DNA from: Gemmatimonadota bacterium
GTDB taxonomy: Bacteria; Latescibacterota; UBA2968
DNA: 63,888 bases
Assembly (NCBI GenBank): GCA_009838845.1
Contig: VXRD01000010.1
Coordinates: 1-63,888 of the forward strand
Direction of reading: 5' to 3'
Each line of letters starts with the position of its first letter. Positions within the stretch are counted from its first letter, which is position 1. A program made the position numbers and the translations under genes. Positions 25,068 through 34,761 of this stretch are shown piece after piece. The notes beneath the pieces are model-generated. The model saw only the letters and a list, made by a program, of their open reading frames with translations, was not told the DNA's origin and did no database searches.

Positions 25068-27080
25068 TTACCAGCCGTGAACATAATGCCCGTCTCCGAG
25101 GGGGAACCAGATATAGTCAACAAGGGAGGAGAGAAAGACCCCTGCGACGTAGCCTATCGGGAGACCGATGAAAAAAGGAGCGGCGCGGCGATACAGACCA
25201 ATGCCCCCGATGCGCATAATCAGGCTCTTGGCAGCCCAGGTCAAGAAGATGGAGAAAGCGTAGATCCGGGGACCTGTGGTATTCTGGAAGGCCAGGCCGA
25301 GGGGATGGAGGGGCCACCAGGGCAGGCGGTTGCGCAACAATATCATGAGCAGAACCTCCAGGGCGCCAAAAAGACAAACGCCCACCTTGGCGGGGTCGAA
25401 GACGGTAAGATCGCTCTCCAGGACTTTCGCCGCCAGCCTGTTGTACGGAGCGACCAGTGATCCCTCCGGGTTAAAAGGTCCTTTGTGCAGGTTCTGTCCA
25501 CCGTAGATGTAGGGCAGGTAGATCACGAAGAAGAAGGAGGCGAACAGACCCGCGAGAAACGCCAGCAGAGCGAGCCAGACGACGAGCGATCGCCTGCGGG
25601 TGAGGCTGCTGAGGAGCTTGAAGTGGTGTGGCAGCGCCGGCCAGGCCGGGATGCGGAGATTGCCGAAGAACGCGCCCGTGTTGACCATGCCGATGCCGAC
25701 GAGGTCCCCCCGAGAGAGGTTCGCGGTGCCGACCAGAGTCTCCAGCATAGGTCCCCCTTTTACAGCCACCGGAAAGAGATGGGTAAACCCGCTGGCGGCC
25801 GTGAACTTAGCAACGGTCAGGTAGGCGATGTAGAGCATAAGGGTGTGGGCGATAGCCATTGGGAGCGATATGCCGAAGGCGTGCATCAAGCCGATGATGA
25901 AGACGGTAGAAATCCCGAACCCGAGCAGGGCAATCCGATAGGACGCGGTCCCCTCGTCCTTCACAGCACCTACGTCCCCGAGTGCGGTGCGCCAGACCCG
26001 CTGCAGATGGCCCCGCGCGACCCAGACCGACCAGAGCGCCAACAGGACCATTGCGCCGTAGCCCTCCAGATCGAGGATTCCACTGGGAGGAGCCTGCTGT
26101 CCGGACAGTCCAATACCGAAGCCAGTGCGGTTCATGATTCCCAATTTGAAAATCGCCAGCAAGCGGAATGCCCAGAGGCTGAGCAGGATATCCAGATTGC
26201 AGAAGTAGGTAAGCCCGATCACCGTGGGCAGGACGCGGAGATAGACCGGAGGAAAGTCCCTGCTTACATGCACCGCCTTGGTCAGGTAGAATCCAAAAAC
26301 GGTGATTTCGGGCAATACGACCGCGAAGTAACCCACGATATTCCAGAGAAAGATACCAAATACCAGAAAAAAGCCCGCCCAGAAGACGCCATCGCGGAAG
26401 AGGCGGGGTACCCGTCCCGGCTCGTCGAATCCCGACGTCAACTCCACGGCAAATTGCGCAAGCGGATAGGTCAACCGCTCGGCATCCTCCCACTGGCGCT
26501 GGAGGATAATAAACGCGCAGATGCCGGCTGTGAGCACGGCGATGGGGACCGCCGTACCCCAAAAGAGGGGCCTGACCCACCCGATCCAGGGCACGGGTGT
26601 CTCGGGCGCAAGGCCGTCGTAATAGGGCCGGATAACAGCCGGAGACGCATCGGGCATATACCACCAGGGCAGGGCGTCGAAGAACGCCTCTTCCCACCGG
26701 TTCTCGGGGGAGGCGAAGTAGGTGGGAGCGGCCAGGGTACTCGCCCAGTAGCCGGTAAAACCCTCAAAGGGGATGTTTCCGGCGATCCAGGACATGCTGT
26801 AGATCACCAGGAGTTCGGTGCCGCTCAACGCCGCTCGGGGGAAAAAGGCCTTCAGGCCCAGGTTGACGAAGAGCCAAAGACCAAACGGGATCAGCATCGC
26901 CATTGGAAACTGGGACTTATTCAGGGAAAAGGAGCCCATGACCATGCCGGCATAGTCGGCATAGATGTTGAGAATTACGACAGTGGCCGCGCCCAGGAGA
27001 ACGGAGCGGAGGGTGATGCGGGCGGGCGCCTTCTCGGGAGCCTGGCTGGCCTTGGTGTCAAGAGCTGAAGAATCTGGCAT
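25068..27080 (-). CDS. DUF6785-type polytopic membrane protein (OPT-like), copy 1 of 3
   Basis: 670 residues with roughly a dozen hydrophobic segments. Shared signatures with the copies at 34879 and 40711 are ASPENRWEE, LQRQWEDAERLTYPL, TYFCNLDILLSLWAFRL, TAASGFTHLFPVA, PWWPLHPLGLAFQ and a C-terminal SSLVDYIWFP with HGW at the end. From memory these are DUF6785/DUF6784 proteins that resemble oligopeptide transporters; no substrate is established. No strong ribosome site precedes the ATG. It sits downstream of the outer-membrane cluster (27225-34501), so an inner-membrane uptake role for that system is reasonable. Confidence 0.8.
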   Translation of the reverse strand: MPDSSALDTKASQAPEKAPARITLRSVLLGAATVVILNIYADYAGMVMGSFSLNKSQFPMAMLIPFGLWLFVNLGLKAFFPRAALSGTELLVIYSMSWIAGNIPFEGFTGYWASTLAAPTYFASPENRWEEAFFDALPWWYMPDASPAVIRPYYDGLAPETPVPWIGWVRPLFWGTAVPIAVLTAGICAFIILQRQWEDAERLTYPLAQFAVELTSGFDEPGRVPRLFRDGVFWAGFFLVFGIFLWNIVGYFAVVLPEITVFGFYLTKAVHVSRDFPPVYLRVLPTVIGLTYFCNLDILLSLWAFRLLAIFKLGIMNRTGFGIGLSGQQAPPSGILDLEGYGAMVLLALWSVWVARGHLQRVWRTALGDVGAVKDEGTASYRIALLGFGISTVFIIGLMHAFGISLPMAIAHTLMLYIAYLTVAKFTAASGFTHLFPVAVKGGPMLETLVGTANLSRGDLVGIGMVNTGAFFGNLRIPAWPALPHHFKLLSSLTRRRSLVVWLALLAFLAGLFASFFFVIYLPYIYGGQNLHKGPFNPEGSLVAPYNRLAAKVLESDLTVFDPAKVGVCLFGALEVLLMILLRNRLPWWPLHPLGLAFQNTTGPRIYAFSIFLTWAAKSLIMRIGGIGLYRRAAPFFIGLPIGYVAGVFLSSLVDYIWFPLGDGHYVHGW

Positions 27081-27224
27081 GGAATCTGTTAAAAAAATCG
27101 CAATGGCGCAAAAGCCCCCATTCGAACCGAAAAAATCCAGTCGGGTAAACTTTGCGCCACTTGAGGTTCCCCCGGCTCCGCCTAAAAGGGAAGCCGAGGG
27201 GATTTCGCGTTTTCAGTCTGGCGG

Positions 27225-28208
27225 TTACAGCGAGCCGGAAAAACTCAGACGGATCGGGGCATCGAAATATTTGCCGAAGTCGGAGTAGGCGATGTCCAGC
27301 CGAATATTTCGACCTGAGAAGGTGCCCTTCAGCCCTGCGCCGACGGTCCACGATTCTGCATCGTAGTCAAACTTATAGCCAGCGCGCAGCGCGACGATAT
27401 TCTTCAACCACAACTCGCCGCCCAGATTATAGCGCTGGTCGCGGTCGGTGAAGTAGGCCCCCTCAAAAGAGGCGGTCAGCGACATCGGGTCGCCCAACTC
27501 GCCGAAGACCTCCATCGAGGTACCCAGGTTGAACACCACTGGAAATTCCGCGGGGTCGCTGTGGATCTTCATCTCGTTGCCCAGGTTGTTGATGCCCATG
27601 CCGATGCGGAGGCTGCGGTAGCCAGTATGCAGCAACGTGTAGAGGCTCAGCGAGGTCCCACCCAGCTTTTCCGGGCCGAGATTGGACTGTACGAATGAAA
27701 ACTTGGCAGCCGCGGAAAGCTTATCGGTCAACTGACGGGCAAAAATCACACCCAGGGCGTAGTCGCCTACATCCAGCATTTCTCCTGTGCCATTGGGCTC
27801 CAGGATGGTGGTCCGTTCGATCTCTGGAGGTTGGTGATTGACCACGGAAATGCCCAGCACAGCGTTCCACCCGACATTGAGGGCAACAGCGCCAGAGTAG
27901 AACCTGGAATCTACCAGCCACTGCACATATCCGAAGGAATAACCCAACCGCCGCACCGAGGTGATACCGGCCGGATTCAAATAGATCGCATCCATGCCCT
28001 CAGCAACAGAGGTATAGGCATCGCCCATTGCCGCAATACGGGCACTGGGTGTGACCTTCAGGAAGGCGAGCGTACTCGGCCCTTGCTTTTCAAAAGCTCC
28101 GGTAACCTTGTCATTAAACAGGTGCGGCACATCCAACTCTTGCTGTGCCTCCGCCCCCAGCGTGCCGCAGACGACAATCGCGATCACAAAGAAGAGAATT
28201 CTTTTCAT
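27225..28208 (-). CDS. PorV/PorQ-like outer-membrane beta-barrel protein
   Basis: 327 residues from the ATG at 28208, preceded by AAAGGATGG at 8 bases; the ATG at 28220 overlaps that site. Signal peptide (MKRILFFVIAIVVCGTLGAEA), then the family entry LKVTPSARIAAMGDAYTSVAEG and AIYLNPAGI, typical of the PorV/UPF0164 family, whose members shuttle or anchor secreted proteins at the outer membrane. The rest is amphipathic beta strands ending in a Leu-terminated strand (RLSFSGSL). It lies 28 bases after a secreted protein with a C-terminal sorting-like domain, an arrangement that suits a PorV-like role. Confidence 0.8.
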   Translation of the reverse strand: MKRILFFVIAIVVCGTLGAEAQQELDVPHLFNDKVTGAFEKQGPSTLAFLKVTPSARIAAMGDAYTSVAEGMDAIYLNPAGITSVRRLGYSFGYVQWLVDSRFYSGAVALNVGWNAVLGISVVNHQPPEIERTTILEPNGTGEMLDVGDYALGVIFARQLTDKLSAAAKFSFVQSNLGPEKLGGTSLSLYTLLHTGYRSLRIGMGINNLGNEMKIHSDPAEFPVVFNLGTSMEVFGELGDPMSLTASFEGAYFTDRDQRYNLGGELWLKNIVALRAGYKFDYDAESWTVGAGLKGTFSGRNIRLDIAYSDFGKYFDAPIRLSFSGSL

Positions 28209-28236
28209 AGTTGAAACCATCCTTTATTTAAAACAG

Positions 28237-30597
28237 CTACTTGTGCAGGATAAAGGCTCCTCGAGACAGCTTGCCCATGCTCTCCTGTACTTCGGATTCC
28301 ACGACAAAATAGTACAGTCCGGAAATGACCTCTCCACTGAGGAACCGATCCTTTAACTCCCAATTGGTCTCGCCGAGAAGCGGGTTGTCGTGTCTGATTA
28401 TCGCTACCATATCGCCCGATACCGAAAAGATGCGGATCGTACACTTGTGGGGTAATCCCACAAACCGCAGGCTCTCGGCACCCTGGTAACTCTGGCCGTC
28501 CAGAGTCACGCTGAACGGGTTGGGCACCACCCGCACCTGTCGTTCCAGATTGTCGCTCAATGTGCTACTGGCCATCTTGGGGCGCAGCGGCACATTGACC
28601 TTTGTCTCCGGCGCGGAGTAGCCGCCCTCCAGTCCGCTCACGGTGAGGTGTTCCCGGACTTTCGGAGGCAGATCGGCCAGGGTCACTGACCCTTCGTTCC
28701 AGTCCTGCTTGGGGGAAGCAACGGCGCGGACATTGTAGATATAGCGAAAGCCAGCCAGAGAGTTCGTATCGACATACTTATACGTTCCGGCACTGGTGGC
28801 GGGAATCTCTTCCACCAGTTCCCACGGACCGTATTCCTGGAAGGTAGATCGGTAGATCCGGTAGGCCACAACATCGGCCGTCCCATATTCGGGATTGATT
28901 GCCTTTTCAACGGCGTCGGTCCACGAGATCTCGATGTTGGCATCCTGGTTATTTCCCGCCTGGAAGTCCACGTCCGGAGGAGAGTTGGGAATGCGGAAGC
29001 CGCTGTCGTATGCGAACTGGGCGTGAGACAGGTTCTGCAGGAGAGCCTTTTCACCCTGGGCAAGCACCTGCTTGCGGGCATCGTCATTCAGGCCCCTTTC
29101 CCCCACCCCGAATGCCCAACTCATCTGGTCCCTTGCAAAACCGGTCCTGGAATCGACATTGCTCTCTTCTATGTCCCCGGCGTGGCCAAAGACGTAGGCG
29201 ACCACGATCTTGGCCTTATCTCCGGGTGCCAGGTCGTAGGGACCGTAGATCTGGTCGGACCAGACGACCCCCTCTGCAGGGGGATCGGCCATCGAGGGAG
29301 CCGTGTAAATGTCGTAGAGATCGGCCATACCGACGCCCTTGCCGATGGGATCATCGATATTATCAAGCCCGTGTGCCCTGAACCAATGCCCCAAAACCTG
29401 GTCGCTCTTCGGATCCACATAGCCCTGTGCCAGATCGTTCGCGTTGAAAACGTGGCTGGAACCGGAATTGCGAAACGCCAGAGGTGCAAACCCGGCGTAT
29501 TCTGGCGCGATCGGTGTGCCTTTCGGTCGGTCTCCGCTGGCCGGGAAGGAACCACCGGGATTTTCAAGATCGGAATCAAATGGATCTCCCGTGTCTTCCT
29601 CAAAGCTATTGGTGGTATTCCCGTCATATACATAGGTGATGTGTTTGCCGGCGAAGTCCGCAGCGGTCAAGCCGCTGAGGGAATTGGGCTGGAAGCCGGG
29701 AGATCCCGAGAAACGGAAGAAATCGTCCAGCCCACCCGACCTGTTGTATCGGATCATCCCACCTTCGTGCCCCCACCGGTAAGAGGTACCGGTGGAGTTG
29801 ACGTAGAGGGTGTTATTGAAGCCGAAGTAGGTATCATTGAGCTGTTTATCGCCCCGGTTCTCGAACTCGACATCCACGATAATGAAGTCGTCGAAGTCCT
29901 GGTGGCTCCAGGCGTATATCTTGCGCGTCATCACGATGTTGTGCTTGAACCGCGTCTGCGTGATGTGAATCTCCTCAGGCGCGTCCTGCACGGGTGGATA
30001 GATATGGTAGTCGTAATTGTGAATCTCGTAGGGTTCGGCAGCCGTGGCATCGCCCGACTTGGGCGTTGCGCCGGGATACCAGTTGGACATTTCCAGACCG
30101 GTCTTGATCCCCCTGAAGGGCACGACCGTGCGGATGCCCCAATTGGCCTCTGGGCCGTTCAGGATGTCGTAGATCATCGGGAACACATCCTCCGAGGGGT
30201 GGCGCGGACCGGTCCAGGAGACGTGCTTCTCTCCATCCACATTCGTGAGTACCAGCACGCCATTGCCGGATGAATGCATGGTGCCTTCAGACTTGTTCGC
30301 ACCGTCAGACCAGGCCTTGTCACCCCAATATTCCATGTAATCGGTAGGATTCATCAGAGTGTAAAATCCCATCATCATGCCGGGGTAGATCAGACGGAAT
30401 GCAGCCCGGCCCGCGCTGTCGGCGTAGTGCATGCCGGAAAACCCATAGTTGTGAAAGGTCTCCCAGACAAGCGAGCGCGTCATCATGCGGCTGGCGTAGT
30501 AATCGAGCTGGGCCGAAGCGGTCAGGGCGCCCGACAGCAGTAGCGCCAGCGCCAGCAGGCCCACCCCAAGCCATTTCTTTATCAGAGATAAGGACAT
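28237..30597 (-). CDS. Large secreted protein with FN3-like and C-terminal sorting-like domains
   Basis: 786 residues. Signal peptide (hydrophobic core 8-29, cleavage near SAQ), a long beta-rich region of no recognised family, an FN3-like segment (about 570-650; ISWTDAVEKA, VAYRIYRSTF), and a C-terminal beta-sandwich with VRVVPNPFSV, IRIFSVSGDMV and ISGLYYFVVES. That C-terminal pattern resembles FlgD-Ig/type-A sorting domains of secreted proteins in Bacteroidota-like phyla. Located between the TonB receptor and the PorV-like gene with strong GGAGGA ribosome site, it may be a surface-exposed partner of the receptor. Function unknown. Confidence 0.7.
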   Translation of the reverse strand: MSLSLIKKWLGVGLLALALLLSGALTASAQLDYYASRMMTRSLVWETFHNYGFSGMHYADSAGRAAFRLIYPGMMMGFYTLMNPTDYMEYWGDKAWSDGANKSEGTMHSSGNGVLVLTNVDGEKHVSWTGPRHPSEDVFPMIYDILNGPEANWGIRTVVPFRGIKTGLEMSNWYPGATPKSGDATAAEPYEIHNYDYHIYPPVQDAPEEIHITQTRFKHNIVMTRKIYAWSHQDFDDFIIVDVEFENRGDKQLNDTYFGFNNTLYVNSTGTSYRWGHEGGMIRYNRSGGLDDFFRFSGSPGFQPNSLSGLTAADFAGKHITYVYDGNTTNSFEEDTGDPFDSDLENPGGSFPASGDRPKGTPIAPEYAGFAPLAFRNSGSSHVFNANDLAQGYVDPKSDQVLGHWFRAHGLDNIDDPIGKGVGMADLYDIYTAPSMADPPAEGVVWSDQIYGPYDLAPGDKAKIVVAYVFGHAGDIEESNVDSRTGFARDQMSWAFGVGERGLNDDARKQVLAQGEKALLQNLSHAQFAYDSGFRIPNSPPDVDFQAGNNQDANIEISWTDAVEKAINPEYGTADVVAYRIYRSTFQEYGPWELVEEIPATSAGTYKYVDTNSLAGFRYIYNVRAVASPKQDWNEGSVTLADLPPKVREHLTVSGLEGGYSAPETKVNVPLRPKMASSTLSDNLERQVRVVPNPFSVTLDGQSYQGAESLRFVGLPHKCTIRIFSVSGDMVAIIRHDNPLLGETNWELKDRFLSGEVISGLYYFVVESEVQESMGKLSRGAFILHK

Positions 30598-30624
30598 TGA
30601 AATTCCTCCAGTGTATATTCAAGG

Positions 30625-33600
30625 TCAAAACTTCAGGCGTGCGCCGACCACCCAGTTGCGGGGATAGCGGCCCAGTCCCTGGTCGTAACGGTCTATATCG
30701 CCATCCCCATACTTCAAGTAGGTGCCGTTGTCCGGGTCTGGCATCTGCTTCCCCCACTGTATCCAATCGAAACCGGTCGTCATGTCGGCCTTGTCGTTCC
30801 AGAGGTTGTGGATCTCCAGGAAAGCGGTGGCTGTCATAGCACCACCAATGTAGAATTCCTTCTCCAGATTGATATCGCTAACCAGAGAGATCGGCCCGGT
30901 CCGTCGCTCCCGGGGACCTGTGGGAGGCGTATAATTGAAGGGAATACCGGTATGGAGCCGGTAGAGCAACGATATCCGAAGACTGGCCAGGGGCGCAATG
31001 TGAAAATCAGAGGGACTGGAAAAAAGGAATTGCCCGCTGAGGATGTTGCGCCGGTCGATACCGCTTTGCAATGTCGGCGTATTGTACCGGCCGATGGTAT
31101 AGGCATAAATCCCAGGCTCGAGTATCTCCACCGGGGCGTTCCAGTAGCCATCGGACAGAGGCTCGCCGATTCGGCTATCGTAATCCCTGAGTTGTGCCCT
31201 GGCCCTTTCGGCCAGTTGCACCCGCTCTTCCTGAGTGGGTGCGTGAGGAACCTCCTGCCCGTCCGCCCGCGCATCCACACCCACGAAGTATCGGTCACTC
31301 ATGACGTATGAGGGCCCAACCACATGGTAGGCTCGCCAGTTCCGAAAGCCGGAGTTATTCATATTTTTTGTCCACGCAAGATTATACGCCACGTTGAACG
31401 TGACCATGTTGCTGAACTGCTTTCGCAGAGAGACCTCGAACCCCCGGGACCACTTCCGACCCCGGTTGCCGGATCCCCTTGAAGAGACGCCGTCGTACCC
31501 GAAAGCCGGTTCCTCCAGGCGCCAGGAGGTGGAGCCATTGGTGATAATCCCCATCTGATCCCTGTAAAAGGCAGTGACACTGGCAACGTATTTACCGGCG
31601 AAGTTCCAGTCAAACCCGGCCTCGAAACTGGTTGATTTTTCCGGCTCGATGTCGGACATCCCGGAGACCGCGTGGTGGAACTGCTTCAGGCTGTTGTACT
31701 TCTCCATCTGATCGATCTGTCCGTTCCCGTTCACATCCCTGTCCTCTCCTGTCCCCCCGAATTCCCGCTGGTAAAAATTCTGGATATCGGGAAATTGCCG
31801 GAAGACGCCAGTGAAGAACCGGATGGTGGAGCGATCGGTGATGGGGTGAGAGACGCCAACCCTGGGACTCCAAGCGTGCAAAAACGGGAGGTCTTCGGTT
31901 ACGGGCATGTTCCGAAAGCGCGTCAGGGATTCGTAGTGTCTGAACATCCAGAGCGTGGCGATATTGCGCCAGCCCTTTACCGGGTCCATTGCGTCGAACC
32001 GGATACCGGCGTTGATCACCAGGCCCTCAAACTCCATCTTGTCCTGGATATAGACCCCGTACTGGATGGGATGAGCCCGCTCCATACCGATGATCGGGTC
32101 GCCCGGACCGCCGGCAAGGCGGATCGTAAAAGCGCGGGCCTGACGGGAGCCCTCCTCGTGGTGGTAGAGGCCGTAGCGGGTGATCTCAAACCCGGTTTTG
32201 ACAAAGTGTCCCTTGGTGATCTGGCTGCTCAGATCGGCTTTGATGCGCACCCGCTTGTTATCCATATACTTAAAAGAATAGATATCCCTCGGCAGAAAGT
32301 ACCCCTTGCTGTCGCGTCGCACACCTTGGGTCACAGGAGGCACATCGCTGGTATCGGTCAGGGTTTGCTGCCAGTTGAGACGCACCTCATAAAAGGTCGT
32401 GGGGGATAGGGTATGGGTAAAGAGGAGATACGCCATCCTTTCGCTGAAGTTCTGTTTGCCAGCTGCAGAGTGGCCCTCGGGCAGGAAAAGATTGCGCCCG
32501 CCCCTGGTGATACCCCGCACACCCCCGTCGGTATCTAGCTGCTGGCCAGCGAAGGGATCATCGGGATCGATCCTCGTATTAGACCCTCCAATTCGTCTGC
32601 TGCCTCTGGTCCCGGGATCGAAACCCTCGTAATAGGCGAACACCCCGCCCAACTTAACCTTGAAGTTGGGAGATGGTCGGGTGACAAAGTTGCCGAAAGT
32701 CTGGATATTGAGTGGCTCGCGGTTGAGCGCGCTGGGATAGATGGGGGCCTTGCGACTGTGGGCTGCATTCACAAAGAAGGAGACGTCCCTGGCGATCGGT
32801 CCAGAGGCCGAACCCTCCAAATAGTGCCCGAACACGCCCGTGTAGTCGGTGCGTTCATGCACCTTGCGCCCGGTCTCGGGATCGGTTTCGTTCGTAAAGG
32901 CCGGGTCACTCCAATCCACCTTGCCTGCGTGGAAGGGATGATCGTAGATATTCGGTCCCCAGTGTCTCTTGGCAGGCAGATCCAGGCGGTATTCCCCAAA
33001 GCCCGTATAGGCGTCCCGGCCCTCTTTGGTGACCAGGCTTATCACGCCTGCCTGAGCGTTGCCGTACTCGGCCTCCATCCCACCAGTGACCACCTGCACC
33101 TCCTGCAGGGCGCTTTTGTTGATGCCCATCCAGGTGGGAGCAACAAATCCGTCGTTGTTGACGAGCCGAACCCCGTCAATCTCCACAAAGGTATCGTTTG
33201 AGCCAGCCATAGACGCATTGTTGCTGCCCCGGATGCGGAGGTTGCCGTCCAGCGACACGCCCGGCTGTAGCGCGATCACCTCATCGAGGGTGCGCGCAAG
33301 GGGCACATTCTCGATGTCCTCGGCATCGACGACATAACGGCTGAAGGTCCGGTCCGGCTCTACTGGTGGTCGCTCGGCAATCACCACCAGTTCTTCGGCC
33401 TGTAGCGCGGCCTCCACCAGATTAAAATCGACGGTGGTGGTGAAATCCGCTTGCACGACCACATCCTGTTTGGTCGCCGCGGTATAACCGACCATCGAGG
33501 CTTCCAATTCATATCTGCCGGGTTCGACCGACAGAATGAGAAAGTAGCCTTCTGCATCGGTCGTAGCACCCCTGCGGGTGCCCTGGATCACCACGTTGGC

Positions 33601-33738
33601 CCCGGGTAATGGCGCGCCTGAGACATCGGCCACAACACCATTGAGTTTGCCGACCGTCCCGGCCGATACGTCCGCGGGCGAGAAGGCGATCGGCACCCCG
33701 ATCAACAACAGGCAAACCAAATAATAAAGGTATTTCAT
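30625..33738 (-). CDS. TonB-dependent receptor with carboxypeptidase-regulatory-like N-terminal domain
   Basis: 1037 residues. Signal peptide (1-27), a carboxypeptidase-regulatory-like beta-sandwich (about 30-105; VSGAPLPGANVVIQGT, GRYELEASMVGY), a plug domain (about 125-240; ARTLDEVIALQPGVS, VQVVTGGMEAEYGNAQAGVI) and a 22-strand-type barrel ending in RNWVVGARLKF with the C-terminal Phe expected for outer-membrane insertion. It imports large substrates using TonB energy; the substrate is not evident. AAGGAGGT precedes the ATG. Second gene of the minus-strand outer-membrane set 34501 to 27225; no SusD-like gene follows. Confidence 0.9.
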   Translation of the reverse strand: MKYLYYLVCLLLIGVPIAFSPADVSAGTVGKLNGVVADVSGAPLPGANVVIQGTRRGATTDAEGYFLILSVEPGRYELEASMVGYTAATKQDVVVQADFTTTVDFNLVEAALQAEELVVIAERPPVEPDRTFSRYVVDAEDIENVPLARTLDEVIALQPGVSLDGNLRIRGSNNASMAGSNDTFVEIDGVRLVNNDGFVAPTWMGINKSALQEVQVVTGGMEAEYGNAQAGVISLVTKEGRDAYTGFGEYRLDLPAKRHWGPNIYDHPFHAGKVDWSDPAFTNETDPETGRKVHERTDYTGVFGHYLEGSASGPIARDVSFFVNAAHSRKAPIYPSALNREPLNIQTFGNFVTRPSPNFKVKLGGVFAYYEGFDPGTRGSRRIGGSNTRIDPDDPFAGQQLDTDGGVRGITRGGRNLFLPEGHSAAGKQNFSERMAYLLFTHTLSPTTFYEVRLNWQQTLTDTSDVPPVTQGVRRDSKGYFLPRDIYSFKYMDNKRVRIKADLSSQITKGHFVKTGFEITRYGLYHHEEGSRQARAFTIRLAGGPGDPIIGMERAHPIQYGVYIQDKMEFEGLVINAGIRFDAMDPVKGWRNIATLWMFRHYESLTRFRNMPVTEDLPFLHAWSPRVGVSHPITDRSTIRFFTGVFRQFPDIQNFYQREFGGTGEDRDVNGNGQIDQMEKYNSLKQFHHAVSGMSDIEPEKSTSFEAGFDWNFAGKYVASVTAFYRDQMGIITNGSTSWRLEEPAFGYDGVSSRGSGNRGRKWSRGFEVSLRKQFSNMVTFNVAYNLAWTKNMNNSGFRNWRAYHVVGPSYVMSDRYFVGVDARADGQEVPHAPTQEERVQLAERARAQLRDYDSRIGEPLSDGYWNAPVEILEPGIYAYTIGRYNTPTLQSGIDRRNILSGQFLFSSPSDFHIAPLASLRISLLYRLHTGIPFNYTPPTGPRERRTGPISLVSDINLEKEFYIGGAMTATAFLEIHNLWNDKADMTTGFDWIQWGKQMPDPDNGTYLKYGDGDIDRYDQGLGRYPRNWVVGARLKF

Positions 33739-33787
33739 AGAAAAACCTCCTTATCGCGTAAAGTCGTGAGACATTGCCGGATATGGG

Positions 33788-34501
33788 CTACTGCTGGGTA
33801 TAGAACTTGAACCGCACACCGACATTGAGCTTCTGAAAGGGGAAGACCTCTTCCATTCCCCAGGCCTCCAGCGGACGCACACTGCCCAACACGATGTTAT
33901 ACTGTCCTCTCAAGTCGATAGCCAGAGATTGGGAGGTGAAAAACTGCACCCCCAACCCCACATTGAGCCCCAGCGTCATGTGCTGGTCAATCGCAGGCTC
34001 CAACAGCAGATTCTCGTTCAGAGGCGGCGCGGGCTGACCGGGCCAGATGAGGCCACTGACCTCGTTCTTATATTTAAAATACCCCGTACCCACCACCAGG
34101 TAGGGCGCCCTACCCCCGCCTTCTGCCAACTTCTTACCCCCCTGATTAAAATGATATAGCCAGCTAATCGTCCCGCCCATCCAGGTCATCTTCGAACTGG
34201 CCTGTGGGCTGGCATACTCCTGCTTGTCAATCGACCAGAGAAATGTCCGATTCTCCAGTTCTCCGCCACTGTACTTGATGTAGTGTCCCTCCACTTCGGC
34301 GGTCCACCGCTCGTCGAGGACGTAGAGCACCGTCCCACCGAGATTGACACCACCGGAGGGAAACCATTCGTTTAATTTGAAGGTCGGCAGATCGTAACTG
34401 GCAGCGACGCCAAAACCCCACGTCCCCCCAACTTGCGCGACGGCGCCAAAGGGCCAGGACAGCAACAAGACCCCCGCTAAGAGCAACATCCTGTATCTCA
34501 T
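33788..34501 (-). CDS. Outer-membrane beta-barrel protein
   Basis: 237 residues with signal peptide (MRYRMLLLAGVLLLSWPFGAVA) and alternating amphipathic beta strands (WGFGVAASYDLP, WTAEVEGHYIKYSG, NVGLGVQFFTSQSLAIDLRGQYN, LNVGVRFKFYTQQ), the pattern of an OmpA/OmpW-sized eight-strand barrel. AAAAAGGAGGA precedes the ATG. First gene of the outer-membrane set, upstream of the TonB receptor; role unknown. Confidence 0.75.
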   Translation of the reverse strand: MRYRMLLLAGVLLLSWPFGAVAQVGGTWGFGVAASYDLPTFKLNEWFPSGGVNLGGTVLYVLDERWTAEVEGHYIKYSGGELENRTFLWSIDKQEYASPQASSKMTWMGGTISWLYHFNQGGKKLAEGGGRAPYLVVGTGYFKYKNEVSGLIWPGQPAPPLNENLLLEPAIDQHMTLGLNVGLGVQFFTSQSLAIDLRGQYNIVLGSVRPLEAWGMEEVFPFQKLNVGVRFKFYTQQ

Positions 34502-34630
34502 AATTCCTCCTTTTTGAGACCTTCAATCCCTTCGAAAACTACTCCAAAATACTATTAGATCTTCCCGCGTTTTACCTCCTTTCAACAGGCATAACAGTTT
34601 ACCAAATAGCACTTTAATACAAAATTTGTC

Positions 34631-34659
34631 TTGACAATAAAAGACAACCCGTTTTATTT
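34631..34659 (+). promoter_or_regulatory. Candidate sigma70-type promoter for the structured transcript
   Basis: TTGACA (34631-34636), 17-bp spacer, TTATTT (34654-34659). The -35 lies in a small palindrome TTGTC-TT-GACAA (34627-34638) that could be an operator. The -10 is weak against TATAAT but matches two other candidate promoters in this window. Confidence 0.45.
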
Positions 34660-34665
34660 CCTGAC

Positions 34666-34761
34666 CTGGATATGCGAGGAGGTGAAAACGCCTCTTCTCA
34701 TATCTCCGAAGCCGTTAGCTCCAGTCTCGCCAAAGGTCGGTAGCTAACGGCTCTTTTTTTT
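34666..34761 (+). ncRNA. Candidate small structured RNA with two hairpins and a 23-codon ORF
   Basis: Hairpin 1 pairs 34670-34682 with 34691-34703 (12 of 13 pairs including one G-U) around the loop TGAAAACG. Hairpin 2 pairs 34711-34720 with 34742-34751 (10 of 10) and is followed by eight T, a rho-independent terminator. An ORF from ATG at 34672 to TAG at 34741-34743 (23 residues, MRGGENASSH...) ends inside the terminator stem, but no ribosome site precedes it. Both flanking genes are on the minus strand, so the transcript would stand alone. Its function is unknown. Confidence 0.5.
34711..34761 (+). terminator. Rho-independent terminator
   Basis: GCCGTTAGCT (34711-34720) and AGCTAACGGC (34742-34751) form a perfect 10-bp stem, with T8 at 34754-34761 on the plus strand. 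There is no T tract on the other side, so it acts on plus-strand RNA only. Confidence 0.85.

Noticed and set aside
25485-27068. 527-codon plus-strand frame rich in Glu, Arg and Gly
   Set aside because: Antisense to the DUF6785 gene 25068-27080, with no ribosome site and no recognisable domain.
27168-27201. GC-rich inverted repeat between the DUF6785 and PorV-like genes
   Set aside because: It can fold, but no T tract follows on the minus strand, so I do not call a terminator.
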